Source: Solenopsis invicta
Lineage: Eukaryota > Arthropoda > Insecta > Hymenoptera > Formicidae
Length of the DNA: 64,000 nt
Assembly: GCF_016802725.1 (NCBI RefSeq)
Contig: NC_052673.1
Span: 9,931,037-9,995,036, forward strand
Direction: 5' to 3'
Made by a program: the position numbers and the translations under genes. Of this stretch, positions 34,908-47,616 are shown piece after piece. A model generated the notes under the pieces. It had not been told where the DNA came from and did not search any database. It saw only the letters and a list, made by a program, of their open reading frames with translations. The stretch's first letter is position 1. Each line of letters opens with the position of its first letter.

Positions 34908-37900
34908 GCCATTAGAATCATCCGGCACGACAAAGTAATTTCGCAATTGGGTCTCTCGTTAATTATCCGTCGTCGTGAGCAGTTTTCAATCGACGGCGGG
35001 GTCCCTAGAGAGACCCAGAGCTCTCTCGTCTGACAGGTGTGCGCACCGCAACTCCTTCGTGGCTCCTATTAACGGCATGGAAGCATCTCGCGTGCGCGCG
35101 AGAGAACCTTCTTGAAATCTCGACCGATCTCACCTTCCGCGGGGCTTCCCTTCGATCGGTCCCCGCTCGGCCGCCGATTACCATAATCACGCGGATTATA
35201 TGCTTAAACTAATTACACGTTTCTACGCGCATATGTACGTGCGTACACACGGGCGAGTCCAGCCGCCCGCAATTGACCGCGCCTCTCGCATTAATTTCAT
35301 CGGAGCTGCGCGCCGGCCAGAAAAAGCCGTCGTCGGAATGTTATCTCGCTATGTTTACTCGACGCACTAAGGAGGTTCCGTCTGATAAATCTTTGTTAAT
35401 TAGGCCTGTCGACGAAATCGCGCGGGGGAGATGTAGATCTGTGTGTTTCTGTTGCAGAGAGTAGCCTTTGCTATCCGCGCGTACGATCTAGGAAACGGGA
35501 TGAAACATCGTCCTGCGTTTATTAATTACTTCGTGTGATTTTAAGCGCGAAAGCGTCCACAATAATAATGTTTCGTGAGAAATATTTCGGGAATGCAATG
35601 CAAAGTTGCGTAAAAAAAGAGAGAGCGAAGGGGAGAGAAAGAGGGAAAACCATGTTAAATTTCTATTTACATCGGAGATCTCTCTCGTCGACACAATTCC
35701 GGTCTACATCGATTCTTACACTTCGTTCCGTTTACTGTGTAAATAATTCGTGCTCTTGGAAAGTCTGAGTTAGGAGTCGGTACAGTATCGGCTTCCAGGC
35801 TACGGCCTCGTCGATAATCATCCGGCACAATGCGAAGACTGTACCGGAGGATGTGATGCAAGTGGCTGACATTGCGTGCGCGCACGCACGCACGTGTGCA
35901 CTTGGCGATGGATTCAAGCAAGGATCAAGCGGCACGTAATAATACGTAGAAATGTTATGTAGAGGAAAGTCACCAGTACTGGCCCATCTCTTCCGAAAAC
36001 GGCACCTCTGTATTTGTCGAAAACTATACGTTGCACTGTATTGATACTGATGAAAACTGATCTGCTTAGACAATTAAACAAATAAAAGTAGTTTGCAAAT
36101 ACATAGCTTTTTTCTATATAAAATCTGCTAAAAATAAATTCCTGAAAAACAAAAATAAAATTTGCATGGTTTTCTCTTGCGAATTGTATATTTGGAACAA
36201 TAGTGAGTATAATATCGATAATATTAAATTATCTTATACGTTTGCAGCTTTCTAAAAACTGCTTTATTCACATCTTTCTCTTCCATAATTTTATCGTAAT
36301 ACGAGTTGAAACAAAATCGCTGTGAAATCAACGATCACCTCTCTGTGAAAATACATTATAACTATGAAACCTTCAATTATTAGATATTTCAGGATTTTTT
36401 TTCATATTTTCTTTGATATTTCAAGGTAGGGAAAAATATCGTCAGACACAACAGATCTACCAATAAGGTGTCAAAAAGATGTATAAAATTGGAAAGGTTC
36501 GATTCTGGTCTTTTAATTTTATAAACTTTACGTAAAAATACATTTTATTACTTGGTTCATCTCTCTCAATTTATTTTACTTTAGTTAACTCTTTCTCTAT
36601 GATACTTTGTGTAATTTCTGCTATTACTGTCTAGAGTGCCAGTTTTCGGGCCCAGATTTCTCAGATTTCTCTATTATGGTTGCAAAAACATTAATTATTA
36701 CAAAATATGAAATAGTGTTGTAAAAACGACTATATTATTTGATTAAGGACACCTTCTAGTTTGTCCTTACTTTTCAATGTTCTTATTTTTAGCTTTTGTT
36801 TAAGGAATATTATCCAAAAACGAAATGGGATGCCGGTATTGTCGACTTTCCTCTATATAGAATTTTAATATTAAAAGTGTAACGATAGCGTTTCTATCCC
36901 GTCTGCATCACATCCTTCCGCGAGGTCTTCATCTTGCCCCTAGAATTATCGATGAGCTCGGAAGCCAATAATTTAATAACCAAGACATCTCGTTCAGACA
37001 ACTGAATACTGTAGGAGCTGTATGTTTAACGGTTACATTGGGCAGTATATCACTTTCAGTGTTAAATGATGAGTCGATATTGTACTCGTAGGAATACGCG
37101 CTATTCCAGGAACACGTATTTCGCATAATATGACCTGAATTCGTACTCGTTTGTGGCATTTAACGTGACTTATGTGATTCATTATTTTAATGAGAATTAT
37201 AATGCGGGTTGAAGCCATTGCTGACGCATGGACAAGCAGGGCTTTGATGCGTACGTAGACAGGGCAGACGTAGGATAACATTGCTGCCCGCTGGTAACCG
37301 CCGCTGCATTCCGGCCGCGCCAATACTGCCCCGTGCAAATTATTCAAATAAAATTGTGCAATTACCAGTATGCACGTAACAGTCGCATTAAGAGCGATTG
37401 GTACAAATAGAAATTCCACGGCGTTGCCGTAATTATAATGCATACGTCACCGCAAAGACAAACAGGGACGCTCCGTGTGTGTTGCAAAACAAACGCGTGT
37501 ACTACATGTGTTTTTTATGTAGGTACCACAGCGGACGTACGATGCATTCGTCGAAATGTTTTACCCCGCGTGCGTCGGGAATATTTTTTTTTCATTGACA
37601 CAGATGTACACCGCGGAACACGGGCAACGACATCCATCGATCGTCGGTATGATAATTAGGACCTCCTCTTCACTGTTGCGTTTCGATGCATCTCGCGTTG
37701 TGAGTTTTGCAAAACGGCATCAAGGTTACAAATCTCGCGTCCGACTCAATTAGGTTTATTTAGAGTTGCGCCATTAATAAGTATAAATAATTACTCTTAC
37801 ACATAATTATCTTTTAGATTAAAAGTGCAAAACGATTTGATATTTCGAATCGACTAGATTTTCTATACAAATCGAATTAACGTGAATTTACATATAATTG

Positions 37901-40900
37901 CATACAAATTAAGATTTTAACGATTAATGTGAAAATGTATAAAATTGAGCTGACAGCATTTGTAAGTCTAAAGAGTTGTCATGAAGGTCTAGGGATGTAC
38001 CCAAGGGTCCGAGACATTACCGGATGTCATGCTTTACTCTCTCGATTCCAGAGACTGAGGCAGTCCTTGAAGTAGCGTCTCGCTTCGCGTTGGAGAGACG
38101 GAGAGATCCCAAGGATAAAATTGTCCGACGATCGCGCGTGGGTACGAGATATACCCACGGATACCCTTTCAAAACGATAAATCAGCGGAAATCGTATATC
38201 ATTGGACGCGACGTGAACCAGTTCGAAAGTCGTCTCGCTATGCCCACCGGACGTACGGTCCCTCGATATCCGCGCGTATACATTTGCGTGTAACGTGGGG
38301 TGCTTCTTATAAAGCCATCGAGGCGACTTTTTGCAAAGTCGCTAAATAGTCGGTAAGCCTTTCCCCGCGGTTTAATCCGGGATGAAAAGTTTTAGCGCCT
38401 TCCCCGCCGAGGGGCTTTAACCTGGCTTAAAAGTTTACCCGAGTTTATACGAATTAATCGGCGTGTTTAATACTGAGATAAATTATTTATCTCTCTTATC
38501 CTTCTCTTGTTTCGTTACATTATAAAATGTAAAATAAATCGACTGTACGCACGCAGTTGGATGGATTAAAATTCTGCGAGGTAATAAATGTCTTCCGCCG
38601 TCACATATCGTCACGTATGCATAAATTTGATAGGCGCAGCGTTGTAGTTGTAACGAAAATGTGTGTCACTGGTGTCTATGTCGGCTAACGGCATCTCGTC
38701 CCGATCGTCGGTGACGGCGGGCCACTGTAATAAATAGTGATATTCTATGCATCACGAGAGATCCGCCATTGTGCATGTGCGTTCTCATACATAAATATCA
38801 CTCATACACCTACGTAACGTATCTTGATCGCGGTGGTCGTGTCAGGAATGTCTTTACGCATGGTAATTCAAGGTTAGCATGAAGCACCTCTATTGAAATT
38901 GAAAAAAATCCCAACGTTTATAAATGATACAGAACGGTAAAGCCACTGCTTATGCAATCGAATCGGTTCTCTCGCGCAAATGACGCGCGTCGTAAGTAAA
39001 AATAAATTTTTTTGTGTAAAATGCGGAATTTCGGGAAACGCATTGCGTTGAAAGATCCAATGCTTGCATCTAAAAAAAGACTTTTTTTTTATATAGCTTC
39101 CAGCTTTCCAAGCGAAAAGATTTTTCTGCAAATTTAATGTCTACTGATATCGAAATAATCAATTTTATTGATTATACCATGGACGTACGTGTGTGCATGT
39201 TCACAAGGGACCGTAGAGAGACAAGTTATTATCGTGAATTTAGTATCACCAATAAACCGCACGTAACAGGGGTTGTCGAATGATTGAGGTGGATATTGCG
39301 GCGTCACGTGTTGCAGCTCTGAAGCTTTCGAGAGCGGCGTCAGTGTGCGAGCGCGTCCGCATCCTGCACCGTCGCACCTTCACGCTTACGAAGATTCTCC
39401 GGGTAATCAATGGAGAATCGGGAACACACGCCACGAGATGGTCATTAGAGGTCCGCGTGGAGTGCCTCGACCCACCGGTACTGTGTAATTGAATTTCCGC
39501 TATTTCTGATCCCCGTATAGCTACGACAAGCTATACGTAATACTCGTGTCTGACATTAATCCCGTCGTCGTTGTTGGTTCTATTTCGGTTTCTTCACCTA
39601 GTGTGACCGAGTAATTCTCTGCGAGCATCGCTCGCGCCCCGATCGTTTACAAGAGAGTGTTAATAAGTCTAAACCGAGAGAGTAACTGTAAAGTGAAATT
39701 TGGTAAACGATCACTTTCGTAGCATCTCGGAAAGATTACTACGGAAAGATAAACTGCAAACGTTTATTCTCAGGCAATTTCTGCTAGTAAAGTACTAAAC
39801 GATTCGATAATGACATGCTATTAAGTATCTAATAATAGAACTGTCGATTATATGTTCGATAACGTGAAGGATGCATTTATTCTAATTAGATAATATGCTT
39901 TGGGATATTTTGGTTGTATTTTTTTTTTTTTTTTTTAACGTGGAAGTAGGACTATTTTTTCCGGGACCTTAGGTAATAGCAATTTAACCGCGATAATCGA
40001 GTGTCAATGTAATTTGTTTAGCAGACAGACAAGTGGGTTTGGCACTTCGAGCGGCGTGACGAATAACCCACATCGAATGAAATTGTATTCTGACGAGGCA
40101 GCCATCGGATACGCCCGCGCCCATCGACAATCGTTAGATCATGTTGCAATCACCCGACATACTATTGAAATTTATATTTCTTTTTTAACGTCAACATCAT
40201 TTCTTTTTATACGAAGAATTTGCTTGGATAAACAAGAGATCGACGATCATTCTCTTCGCCTTTTCTTTTTTTCTCTTTTCTTTCTTTTTTTTGTTTTTTT
40301 TTTTTTGTTTGTTAAGAAGAGAAGAGTCAACAAAGAAATGTCAAATTCATTAAACGAGCTATGCGTTAACGCAACAATAAACTTTTCCGATACAGTAATT
40401 TTGATACCATAATTAAATCAACGCAATGCTTGTTACTTTAACAAATAGATGAGTGTAGAAGGTTGATAAGACGAATAAATTTTAGATGTCAAATTAATAA
40501 AAATGTAAATTTTATTAACTATAAAAAAAAACTAAGACCTATAATTTTTACAGTGAATTATATATACATTTTTATCAATTTGACATCTGCAATTTGCTTA
40601 CTTATTGCGCTACTTACACTGTTGGATACGGATTGTAGGACTAATCGAATCGGACCAATTCTTATTGATTTTTTGTTGCTGAAAATAAATTTGCAGTAAA
40701 ATTGCTCTGTCGCGTCACACTTTTTTTTTTTAATTGGACTTACAAGTGCCAAAAATAAAATTATTGGATACTTTTGAATTAAGATAACTAAAAAAAAACG
40801 TGACGTGATAGAGCCGTTTCACTTACAGATTTATTTTTAGCGACAAAAAGTTTATAATGAGTCGTCTGATCCGGTTCATGAGACGGAGTTTAGATTTGCC

Positions 40901-42674
40901 GAAGCGTTATGTGAGCCGTTCATTCAACTTGCTTGCGCCATATCCCGTGGACGTTTCTTCGAATTGGGCGAAGAAACGTAGAACTATCGATGTCTTCAGT
41001 GCAACGTTACTCCACTGATTAAATCAATTATCTAACTCAAGAAACATAACGCGCAGGAGGATGTCGGAGGAGTTTACGTATCCACGACGACCGCCTTCGG
41101 TAGCTAATCTGAGTCTAACGAGGCCCCACGTTCGTTAGAGGCACGTAATCCGAGTACATGGATCAGCTAACTATGGTACGGTGATTACCGTAAACGAACG
41201 CAATCCGGTCTTTACGCGTTACGAGCATACATCCACCGTCGTTGCAACAGATCCCGAGTTACACTGACTATTTAGAATGCTTGCCCCGTACAACGCGAAT
41301 AATTAATATCCTTGCAAAAATGTCACAAAAGTACTATATAAAGATCTGATAACAGCGACAAAAAATTAAAATGTCGCCGTGAAAATGTTTGTGAAAATGT
41401 TCCCGTGAAAATCGATCGCAAGCGATGAAACATGTCCCGTCGTTAAAATTCATAGGCGAATAAATTTCAAAGGGAATTATTTTCAACCGTATAAATTTGG
41501 TCGTTACAATTTGCGAATCATTTAATTGAATTTATATTAACGAATTGTTTATCACTCCTATGATATCATGAGTATCCTCTTGTGGCAGATGCGCTTTTGT
41601 GTTTGTCTCTTGCAAAAAAAAAAAAAATCATTACGGCAATAAACCGTTGTAACAACTTTCTATGAGAAATTCTCCGAACGGTATACTCGTGCGCCCTTAT
41701 GAAAATTTTACTCACGCCAAGCTCGTTACGATTTACGATCGTTTTGTTACGTGCAAATTGTGCAAAACGTACGAGCGATATTATCACGTGTAAAGCATCG
41801 AGGTATTTTACGAGTCCGACAGCTATCCTCGGAAATTGGATTACGTAATTAAATTAGGTTTATACAGGAAAGGTTATAACTTTTGAAACCTCTGTTTTAA
41901 TATTTGATGCCGTATATCCAGCGTGGATGCGTGTGTTCTACGTATCGCGAAATTATAGTGGAACGTTGAATAAAACAGAGAAGATCAGAAGCGTTTTGAG
42001 AGCAAGAAATATTCGGGAAGGCTCTTTTACTAGAGTTTCGGAGAAATTTTATTTTGTTCAGATATTCAGTCGATTCCGGGCGATTTTTAAAATAATTTTG
42101 GAATAATATTAATTTTAATTTCATTTCATTTCATTTAAATATCACTTTGTTTTATTTAATTCAATATCATTTAATTTAATTCAATTAAAATCATTTTGCA
42201 TTATTTTAATTTATTAAAATATCTCGAGATATTTTTACGTTGCTTTAACTTCTGGCGATCTTTATGTTATTGTACGATCATTTAGATTTAAAGAGCTTCC
42301 ATTCTACTTGCTTCATCTCGTTTGCGTATCCCAAACATTTTAGGGCCCACAAATTGTCGGCCTTAAAAATGTCTGGCAGTTGATTATGAAAAACTTTTAT
42401 ACGCACGCTGCAACGGTATCTCTTACTCATAACATTTCTTTTTGCCAGCCACCGTGCCGGCGAATTTAAAAATACACGGTGCAAGAAAGTATCGACCCAC
42501 TGCCTCTTAATGATGACTTATTCACTTTGTTTATTCAGCGTCGAAATTTCGCGGTGTGTTTACCTCGCATGAAGATAATCCATAATTTACATCGCATTAC
42601 GGCGTAACCGGGGGGAAGTTTTCCCGTGTGGAAAATTTTGTAGCGCGTTTTGCATCTCTCGATGATGAATAGAA

Positions 42675-42721
42675 TTGCGTGCGCCGTGCAACATGTTTTT
42701 TCTTTCTTTCTTTTTTTTTCC
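42675..42721. repeat. Pyrimidine tract
   Basis: TTTC-type repeats and a poly-T run, low complexity. Confidence 0.6.
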
Positions 42722-42797
42722 ATCCGTGAAAAGTATACGCATAGCGGAATTTTCAGAATACCAGTCGAGCGCGTGCATCCTCGAGAAGAGACACTTC

Positions 42798-42828
42798 TCA
42801 CGTGAGTTCTTGCCACGTCACGTGAGTT
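42798..42828. promoter_or_regulatory. Paired E-box sites TCACGTGAGTT
   Basis: TCACGTGAGTT occurs at 42798-42808 and again, identically, at 42818-42828, so the two sites start 20 bp apart. Between them lies a further ACGT core (CCACGTCA). A paired arrangement on one helical face suggests a cooperative bHLH-type site; this is inference. Confidence 0.35.
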
Positions 42829-43162
42829 ACGCGCGTTCTTTTACATTTTATTTACACGGCAACACGGGGGAAACTTAACGGGCCCTGCACAGTGACCACT
42901 TGTCATTTCTCGTTGGGTTTTCAGTAGAAACTCTGGCCGAGGTGCGCTAGCTCAACTATTACGGGTGATAGGTAGTTGACCTTTTTATCTGTATGCTCTT
43001 TCACGGCGTTTACGTTACATAATTTTTAACTTGTTCCGCAGAACGCATATATAAGATTTTTTCGCGCGAGTGTAGTATGAGTGCTAAAAGCACTTTGTCA
43101 ATGTCCTTAAGACATAAAATTATATGTTTAGTTCAACATTTTCCGCATCTCAAGACTTAACT

Positions 43163-43198
43163 GTTTATTTATTTTATTTTATTTTATTTTATTTTTTT
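43163..43198. repeat. (TTTTA)n microsatellite
   Basis: Six or so TTTTA units, the last ending in a T run. Confidence 0.88.
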
Positions 43199-44036
43199 AT
43201 TAATAATCGTGACGAATTGTTACGAAATACATGTTGCACGCATAAAAAAACAAAACGTAGTGTGTCTCACACGAGACGCTTTTAAATAATAAGTTGCTGC
43301 AATTTACATAGCTGATACGTTATTTTCGCCCGTTTAATTAGCAATCTCGATGGTAATCCAGGCTCCGCGCCACGTCCAAGTCCATGACATGCATTACGAA
43401 TAACTTGCGCTTATGGTATATTATGCCGCGTTCCCTTAATAGATTTTCTAGAAATTCAAGTAGTTGCTGTACTTCTCCTTCCCCCCACCCTCCCTCCTCT
43501 TTCTCTCTCCGTCTATTGACGGAGTTATTTAAGACGCTTACACTGCCACGCTCGTTCGCCCAGCATCTCGCACCTCGTCTAACGGGATTTCGCGTAGATG
43601 CGGAAAAGATACTTGCAACTCACGAAAAGCAAAAAGCCCGTGGAGGAAGAGAGGAGCTAGTTCGCGCATGCGAATCCATGCTCGCCAATAACGATTTCGT
43701 CTGCGATCGGATTCACGCGTTTCGCATCGAAAGAGCTGCCTGTCCCATAATTACGTAATAAATTAAATTGATTTAATATGCAGCGCAACGTTTGTGACTA
43801 ATGAGAAGGATGTCGTAATTTTCTCGCGGTATCTATCAATTTTATAGTTCTGATTCATTATTTCCGTATTATTACGAGAAGTCGAGTGATGGAAAAAAAA
43901 ACGAGGACAAAGTTACGACGTGAGGGTAGAGGCGTGATTTAGAAATCGGCACGCGGGTATCGAGTTTCGTCTCGAGGAAGACCGGAGTCTCCCGTTCCTC
44001 ATCGGCAAACGCGGAAATCAGGAGGACTGAGCGAGG

Positions 44037-44082
44037 CGTCGCGGCGCGGCGCGGCGGGCGCGGCGCGGCGGGCGCGAGCGCG
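44037..44082. repeat. GCGGC-type GC-rich tandem repeat
   Basis: Irregular GCGGC and GGCGC units over about 45 bp, similar in flavour to the CGCCG tract at 17616. Confidence 0.8.
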
Positions 44083-44366
44083 ACCCATATAACCGAATGA
44101 TAGCGATTCATCGTGAGAGCTGAACACATTGTGGAATATTAGTTTACCTAGCGGCCCGCGGGGACTTTCGGTCGATTAAGGTTACATCCATCAGCTGTTT
44201 AATTCGTTCTAGATCCAAGAGTCAGAGAGACGCTTCGAGATTTTTATTGCGTGACGATTGATAAACGGGAACGGCCAGATGCTCGCGCTGCATATTTTTC
44301 TTGACTATTTTAAGAACGCTCGATATATGGCCATGCGACTGACCCTCCTAACGTGTAAATTATCGA

Positions 44367-44396
44367 TTGCCGACGTACAGCTTGCCGACGTACAGC
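44367..44396. repeat. 15 bp perfect tandem duplication
   Basis: TTGCCGACGTACAGC is present twice without a gap. Confidence 0.9.
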
Positions 44397-45380
44397 TTTT
44401 AATAATTTAATTCGCATTTTTCCGTAAGGTATTTTCATCTTTTAATTTATTGTTTTGATTAAATGTTTTTTTTTTTTATTAATTAGGCGCTCTAAATGTG
44501 AAATTTCCTCAACAATGGCATGTCTCCTTTATTTTAAATTATTCGACATGTATATATGCGCATATTTAATTTTCCCTCGATTTCACTCTCCAAGATTATT
44601 CAATTCTCAATGCAATAAATTTAACAAGTCAGTTTGATAACTTTCATTTAACTCGGAAGAACTTCTTCCGAAGAAAATTAAATTATCTCTCGGGAAATAT
44701 CTATTAGAAAATCGATATATGCGAGATTCTCTACAAAAACATGAAGGAGCAGCTGCCAGATGGAGTGCCAAGCACAGATGGTTATTTCGTTCTGTCACGT
44801 GGGAAGGCGTGCGAAATCTCTCGGGTGTGAAATTGAAGGGTGTAAACGCACGAAATTTGGCTGATCTTCGGGAACCAAAAATCCACAGATTTCACGGATC
44901 GTCGCACTCCCACGAATAAATATCCAGGATGGGATTCGAATGCTTGCGTAAGGGATTCTACCTGCGTGCCGCGCAAGGTCGCCTATCATTGTCACGTATG
45001 AGACGTCAAGGAGTCAGTGTGAGGAGTCAGTGCCCCGCTGGTCCCTCGAAGAATGTTTCAAAGGACCCGACGACGGTGCCCCGTTTAATACTCGTTACGC
45101 GCCCTCCCATCGCGTGGTACATACGGAAGAACATGGCTCGTTCCACGTTAGATAGCATCGTTACACGTGTCGTGAACGTGCAAGATTTTTTTTTGGATGT
45201 CACTAAACTTTTGGATTCGTGTTCGAGAGAGATAAATAAATGATACCTCAAGATGCATCGATGCACTAATTTATTATGAACTTACGCAGCTTATCTTCAC
45301 GCACGCAATTTAACAAACGGAGATACTAAAACACAGAAATATCTTTTATAATTTGTAAACTGAGAATAGTCAAGCTGTGG

Positions 45381-45584
45381 ATAGTGACAAAAACCAAACG
45401 TTTAGTTAAATAGTGATGAAATGAATTTTGTAACTATTGGTACCGAAAGATTAGTTACATTTAACGAACCATTTGATTATAATTATACAACAACGATTAA
45501 TTAGTCAAAAGGACTACATATTTAGTAGTTATAACTATAAAATTTGTTTGATCACTATTGAACTAAACATTTGGTCTCAGTGTA
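45381..45584. mobile_element. MITE family A, copy 3, short, left end decayed
   Basis: The right end is complete: TTTGATCACTATTGAACTAA, then a TTTGGTCTCAGTG-TA terminus. The left part has AAACGTTTAGTTAAATAGTG, GAATTTTGTAACTA, GGTACC and TTACATTTAACGAA as in copies 1 and 2, but the terminal CACTGAGAGAAAT is missing or worn. At about 200 bp it looks like the minimal form of the family. Confidence 0.8.
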
Positions 45585-45915
45585 AAACTCGGGAGAAATA
45601 TTGTACCTTCTTTTACGTAGCAAACGTACAAACGATAAATATAGGTGTGTTTAATAAATTATGCATTAATTATACATTTTTTGCTGCTTAGTTTCGAAAA
45701 AATATAGTTTTTTGTATCTCTTTTTTTCTTTAATTTAATCATACCTTTGCGTAAAAAAGTCAGAGAAGTGAAAGAATGAGAATCCCTGACGGGAGGTATC
45801 TTTGTATAGGGCCTAGACGAAACATTATCTGCATGGTCGATCTCTCCAATCTTGATCCAAGGAAATCTACTTAAGCCGCGACTTTCACTGAAGGATTCTC
45901 CTCGTATTCGTATTG

Positions 45916-46281
45916 TTATCCTTTGTAGGGAACCGTCATGGGACACATGATGTAAAAAAGCTTGGAAATAACTTTTATCAAGCTCGCCCGAAATGCCATG
46001 CTCATTGACGTCAATGGTATAGGTAACGAGATTTGATCGAATCCGCCGTACATCGCGTGGGCGTGCCTGCTCTTCGTCGCGGAGCCATTTTCACCGGTAT
46101 CGCGCGGCTCGATCGTGCGATTCGTAGATCCTTCGCCGCAAAGGTCGCCGAGATAAGACACGACACCGTAGGACTTAACCCCTTCCGTTTTCAGACCGCG
46201 CTTCTCTAGTGCCGCGGATTGACAGTCGTCTCGCGAGACGTGATCCCTGCCGTGCACGTGTTTCCGCACGTGTTTCCGCAT
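45916..46281 (-). CDS. Candidate coding frame, unknown protein
   Basis: A minus-strand ATG frame of 121 codons starts at 46281 in a good context (CAGCCATGC) and ends with TAA at 45916. Third codon positions are noticeably G/C-rich over the first 90 codons, unlike most chance frames in this window. The peptide begins with a repeated RKHV motif (MRKHVRKHVHGRDHV), is hydrophilic in the middle and has a moderately hydrophobic tail near residues 98-114 (FRASLIKVISKLFYIM). The first residues come from a 12 bp DNA duplication (CACGTGTTTCCG twice). The preceding CTCTCTCAG could also be an acceptor, making this an internal or terminal exon. No family is recognised, and a chance frame cannot be excluded. 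Confidence 0.25.
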   Translation of the reverse strand: MRKHVRKHVHGRDHVSRDDCQSAALEKRGLKTEGVKSYGVVSYLGDLCGEGSTNRTIEPRDTGENGSATKSRHAHAMYGGFDQISLPIPLTSMSMAFRASLIKVISKLFYIMCPMTVPYKG

Positions 46282-47604
46282 GGCTGAGAGAGCGAAAAGT
46301 TAGATAAACGGTGCTGATAAGCGATATATTAATTGATCGATCAAATGGGCACCGTAAGGAATTCGCAGTCTCTGATTTGTAAATTTTCTTAAATTAACAC
46401 ACAGTCTCGCCGAGACCCGGCACTGTGAAATTCTACGCTTGATCGGGCATCGCCTTTTTTTTTCTTTTCTTTTCTTCGTGCGAACAGGCGGTGGCTCGTA
46501 ACGGCCTTGTTCCCCGCAATGGAAATCGGAGAGTGTCTAAATGCGCTTGCACAGTCTATCGGCTAAATTTAATCGGAAATGATTCCACGTAACTTTCGCT
46601 TATATTCACTTCTTATAAGCCGCCCGACATTCGTTTGCGTTTTTATTTCGTAGAGATTCTTGCTTTCGAATTTTATGTTACGATCGGAACCGAATATAGA
46701 AGCGTGGCTTAGAATACTCTACATGCACGATTAGACGACGCGATATAATCGAACTTACGCAACGACGAAACGAGATTGTTATCATATTCGATAATCTTGC
46801 TTATCGCACGCTTCGATTACTTATCGCGTTTGATATGCGCGTGATAAACGCTATCGTTTCATCGACCTCTCAATCTGGAACATTTCTTTTTATAAGTTAT
46901 ATAAATAGGCATCTAATTGTTGTCGACACAAAGAAAGATCGCATCTTTTCTTCGTAGAAGAAGAGAGAATTGTATACGCGTGTTTCTCGACTAGGGCACA
47001 TCTTCTCTCCCATTGCTCGTAACGCAATTATATGGTGTCACGATTTTCTTCCTCGGGGCTGCTCGAGGATTACATAAAAACCGTTGAAATAGAATCGTCG
47101 ATCATACTTCAGGCCAGGGATCGGCCTTCGCTTCTTCTCGCGCGGATAGAGACCGGGCCGAAGTGGTACGGCGCATCCTGCGTCAGAGCGACGTCAATGC
47201 TTCGCAGCCTCGGTCGACGAACCCATGGCGCATCCGACGTTATTTTCAACGAGCGCCTATAAACCGCGGCACTTACTCGCACGAACGAGTTGCAGCGCGG
47301 AACGGCCTTAATCGCCAGTAGAAAGAAATCGGCGGCGATGAAGGATGCGCGCGGAATCCCGCAATTCTCTAATCGTTGATTTCCTGACACGTGCCGCATC
47401 ATCCTTTAACTGGGCTCGCCGTAGCGTCCAGGTCCAGGATCGATTCGGACTATCTAGGATCTTATTTTAAAAGCTCGGTACTCACCCGCTTTTCGATCTC
47501 TTAAGATAAATTAATCATGCGTATGTTATTTATGATTTATTAATGCTAACCATCTGTTTTATTTTGTTGTAAGTTGTTAATTTAATTTCAAATAATCTCA
47601 AACT
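46282..47604. other. Non-coding DNA, no gene recognised
   Basis: The part 46440-46480 is a T-rich tract. The part 47030-47400 is GC-rich with opposed chance frames. No element is identified. Confidence 0.4.
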
Positions 47605-47616
47605 ATGGTGTTCTAT

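Larger units (their letters stand above)
34125..42797. other. Long non-coding stretch, no gene recognised
   Basis: Nearly 9 kb alternating GC-richer parts (34640-35470, 37250-37740, 38000-38450, 39240-39660, 41040-41260) with AT-rich parts (36080-36860, 40180-40560, 42080-42240). A minus-strand frame of 136 codons at 37033-37443 has one hydrophobic stretch but no splice or family support. Poly-T tracts occur at 39919-39936 and 40265-40310. Confidence 0.4.
42829..45380. other. Non-coding DNA, no gene recognised
   Basis: Contains the TTTTA repeat at 43163, the GC repeat at 44037 and the 15 bp duplication at 44367. GC-rich parts carry chance frames of up to about 120 codons with no recognisable domain. 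Confidence 0.4.

Noticed and set aside
35732..36073. Minus-strand 113-codon frame
   Set aside because: It crosses a GCACGCACG short repeat and has no motif or splice support.
36480..36500. GGTTCGATTCTGG, resembling a tRNA T-arm
   Set aside because: No matching acceptor stem, D-arm or anticodon arm can be fitted around it.
37033..37443. Minus-strand 136-codon frame with one hydrophobic stretch
   Set aside because: Mixed third-position usage, no recognisable receptor motif and no convincing splice sites. A chemoreceptor fragment was considered but is not supported.
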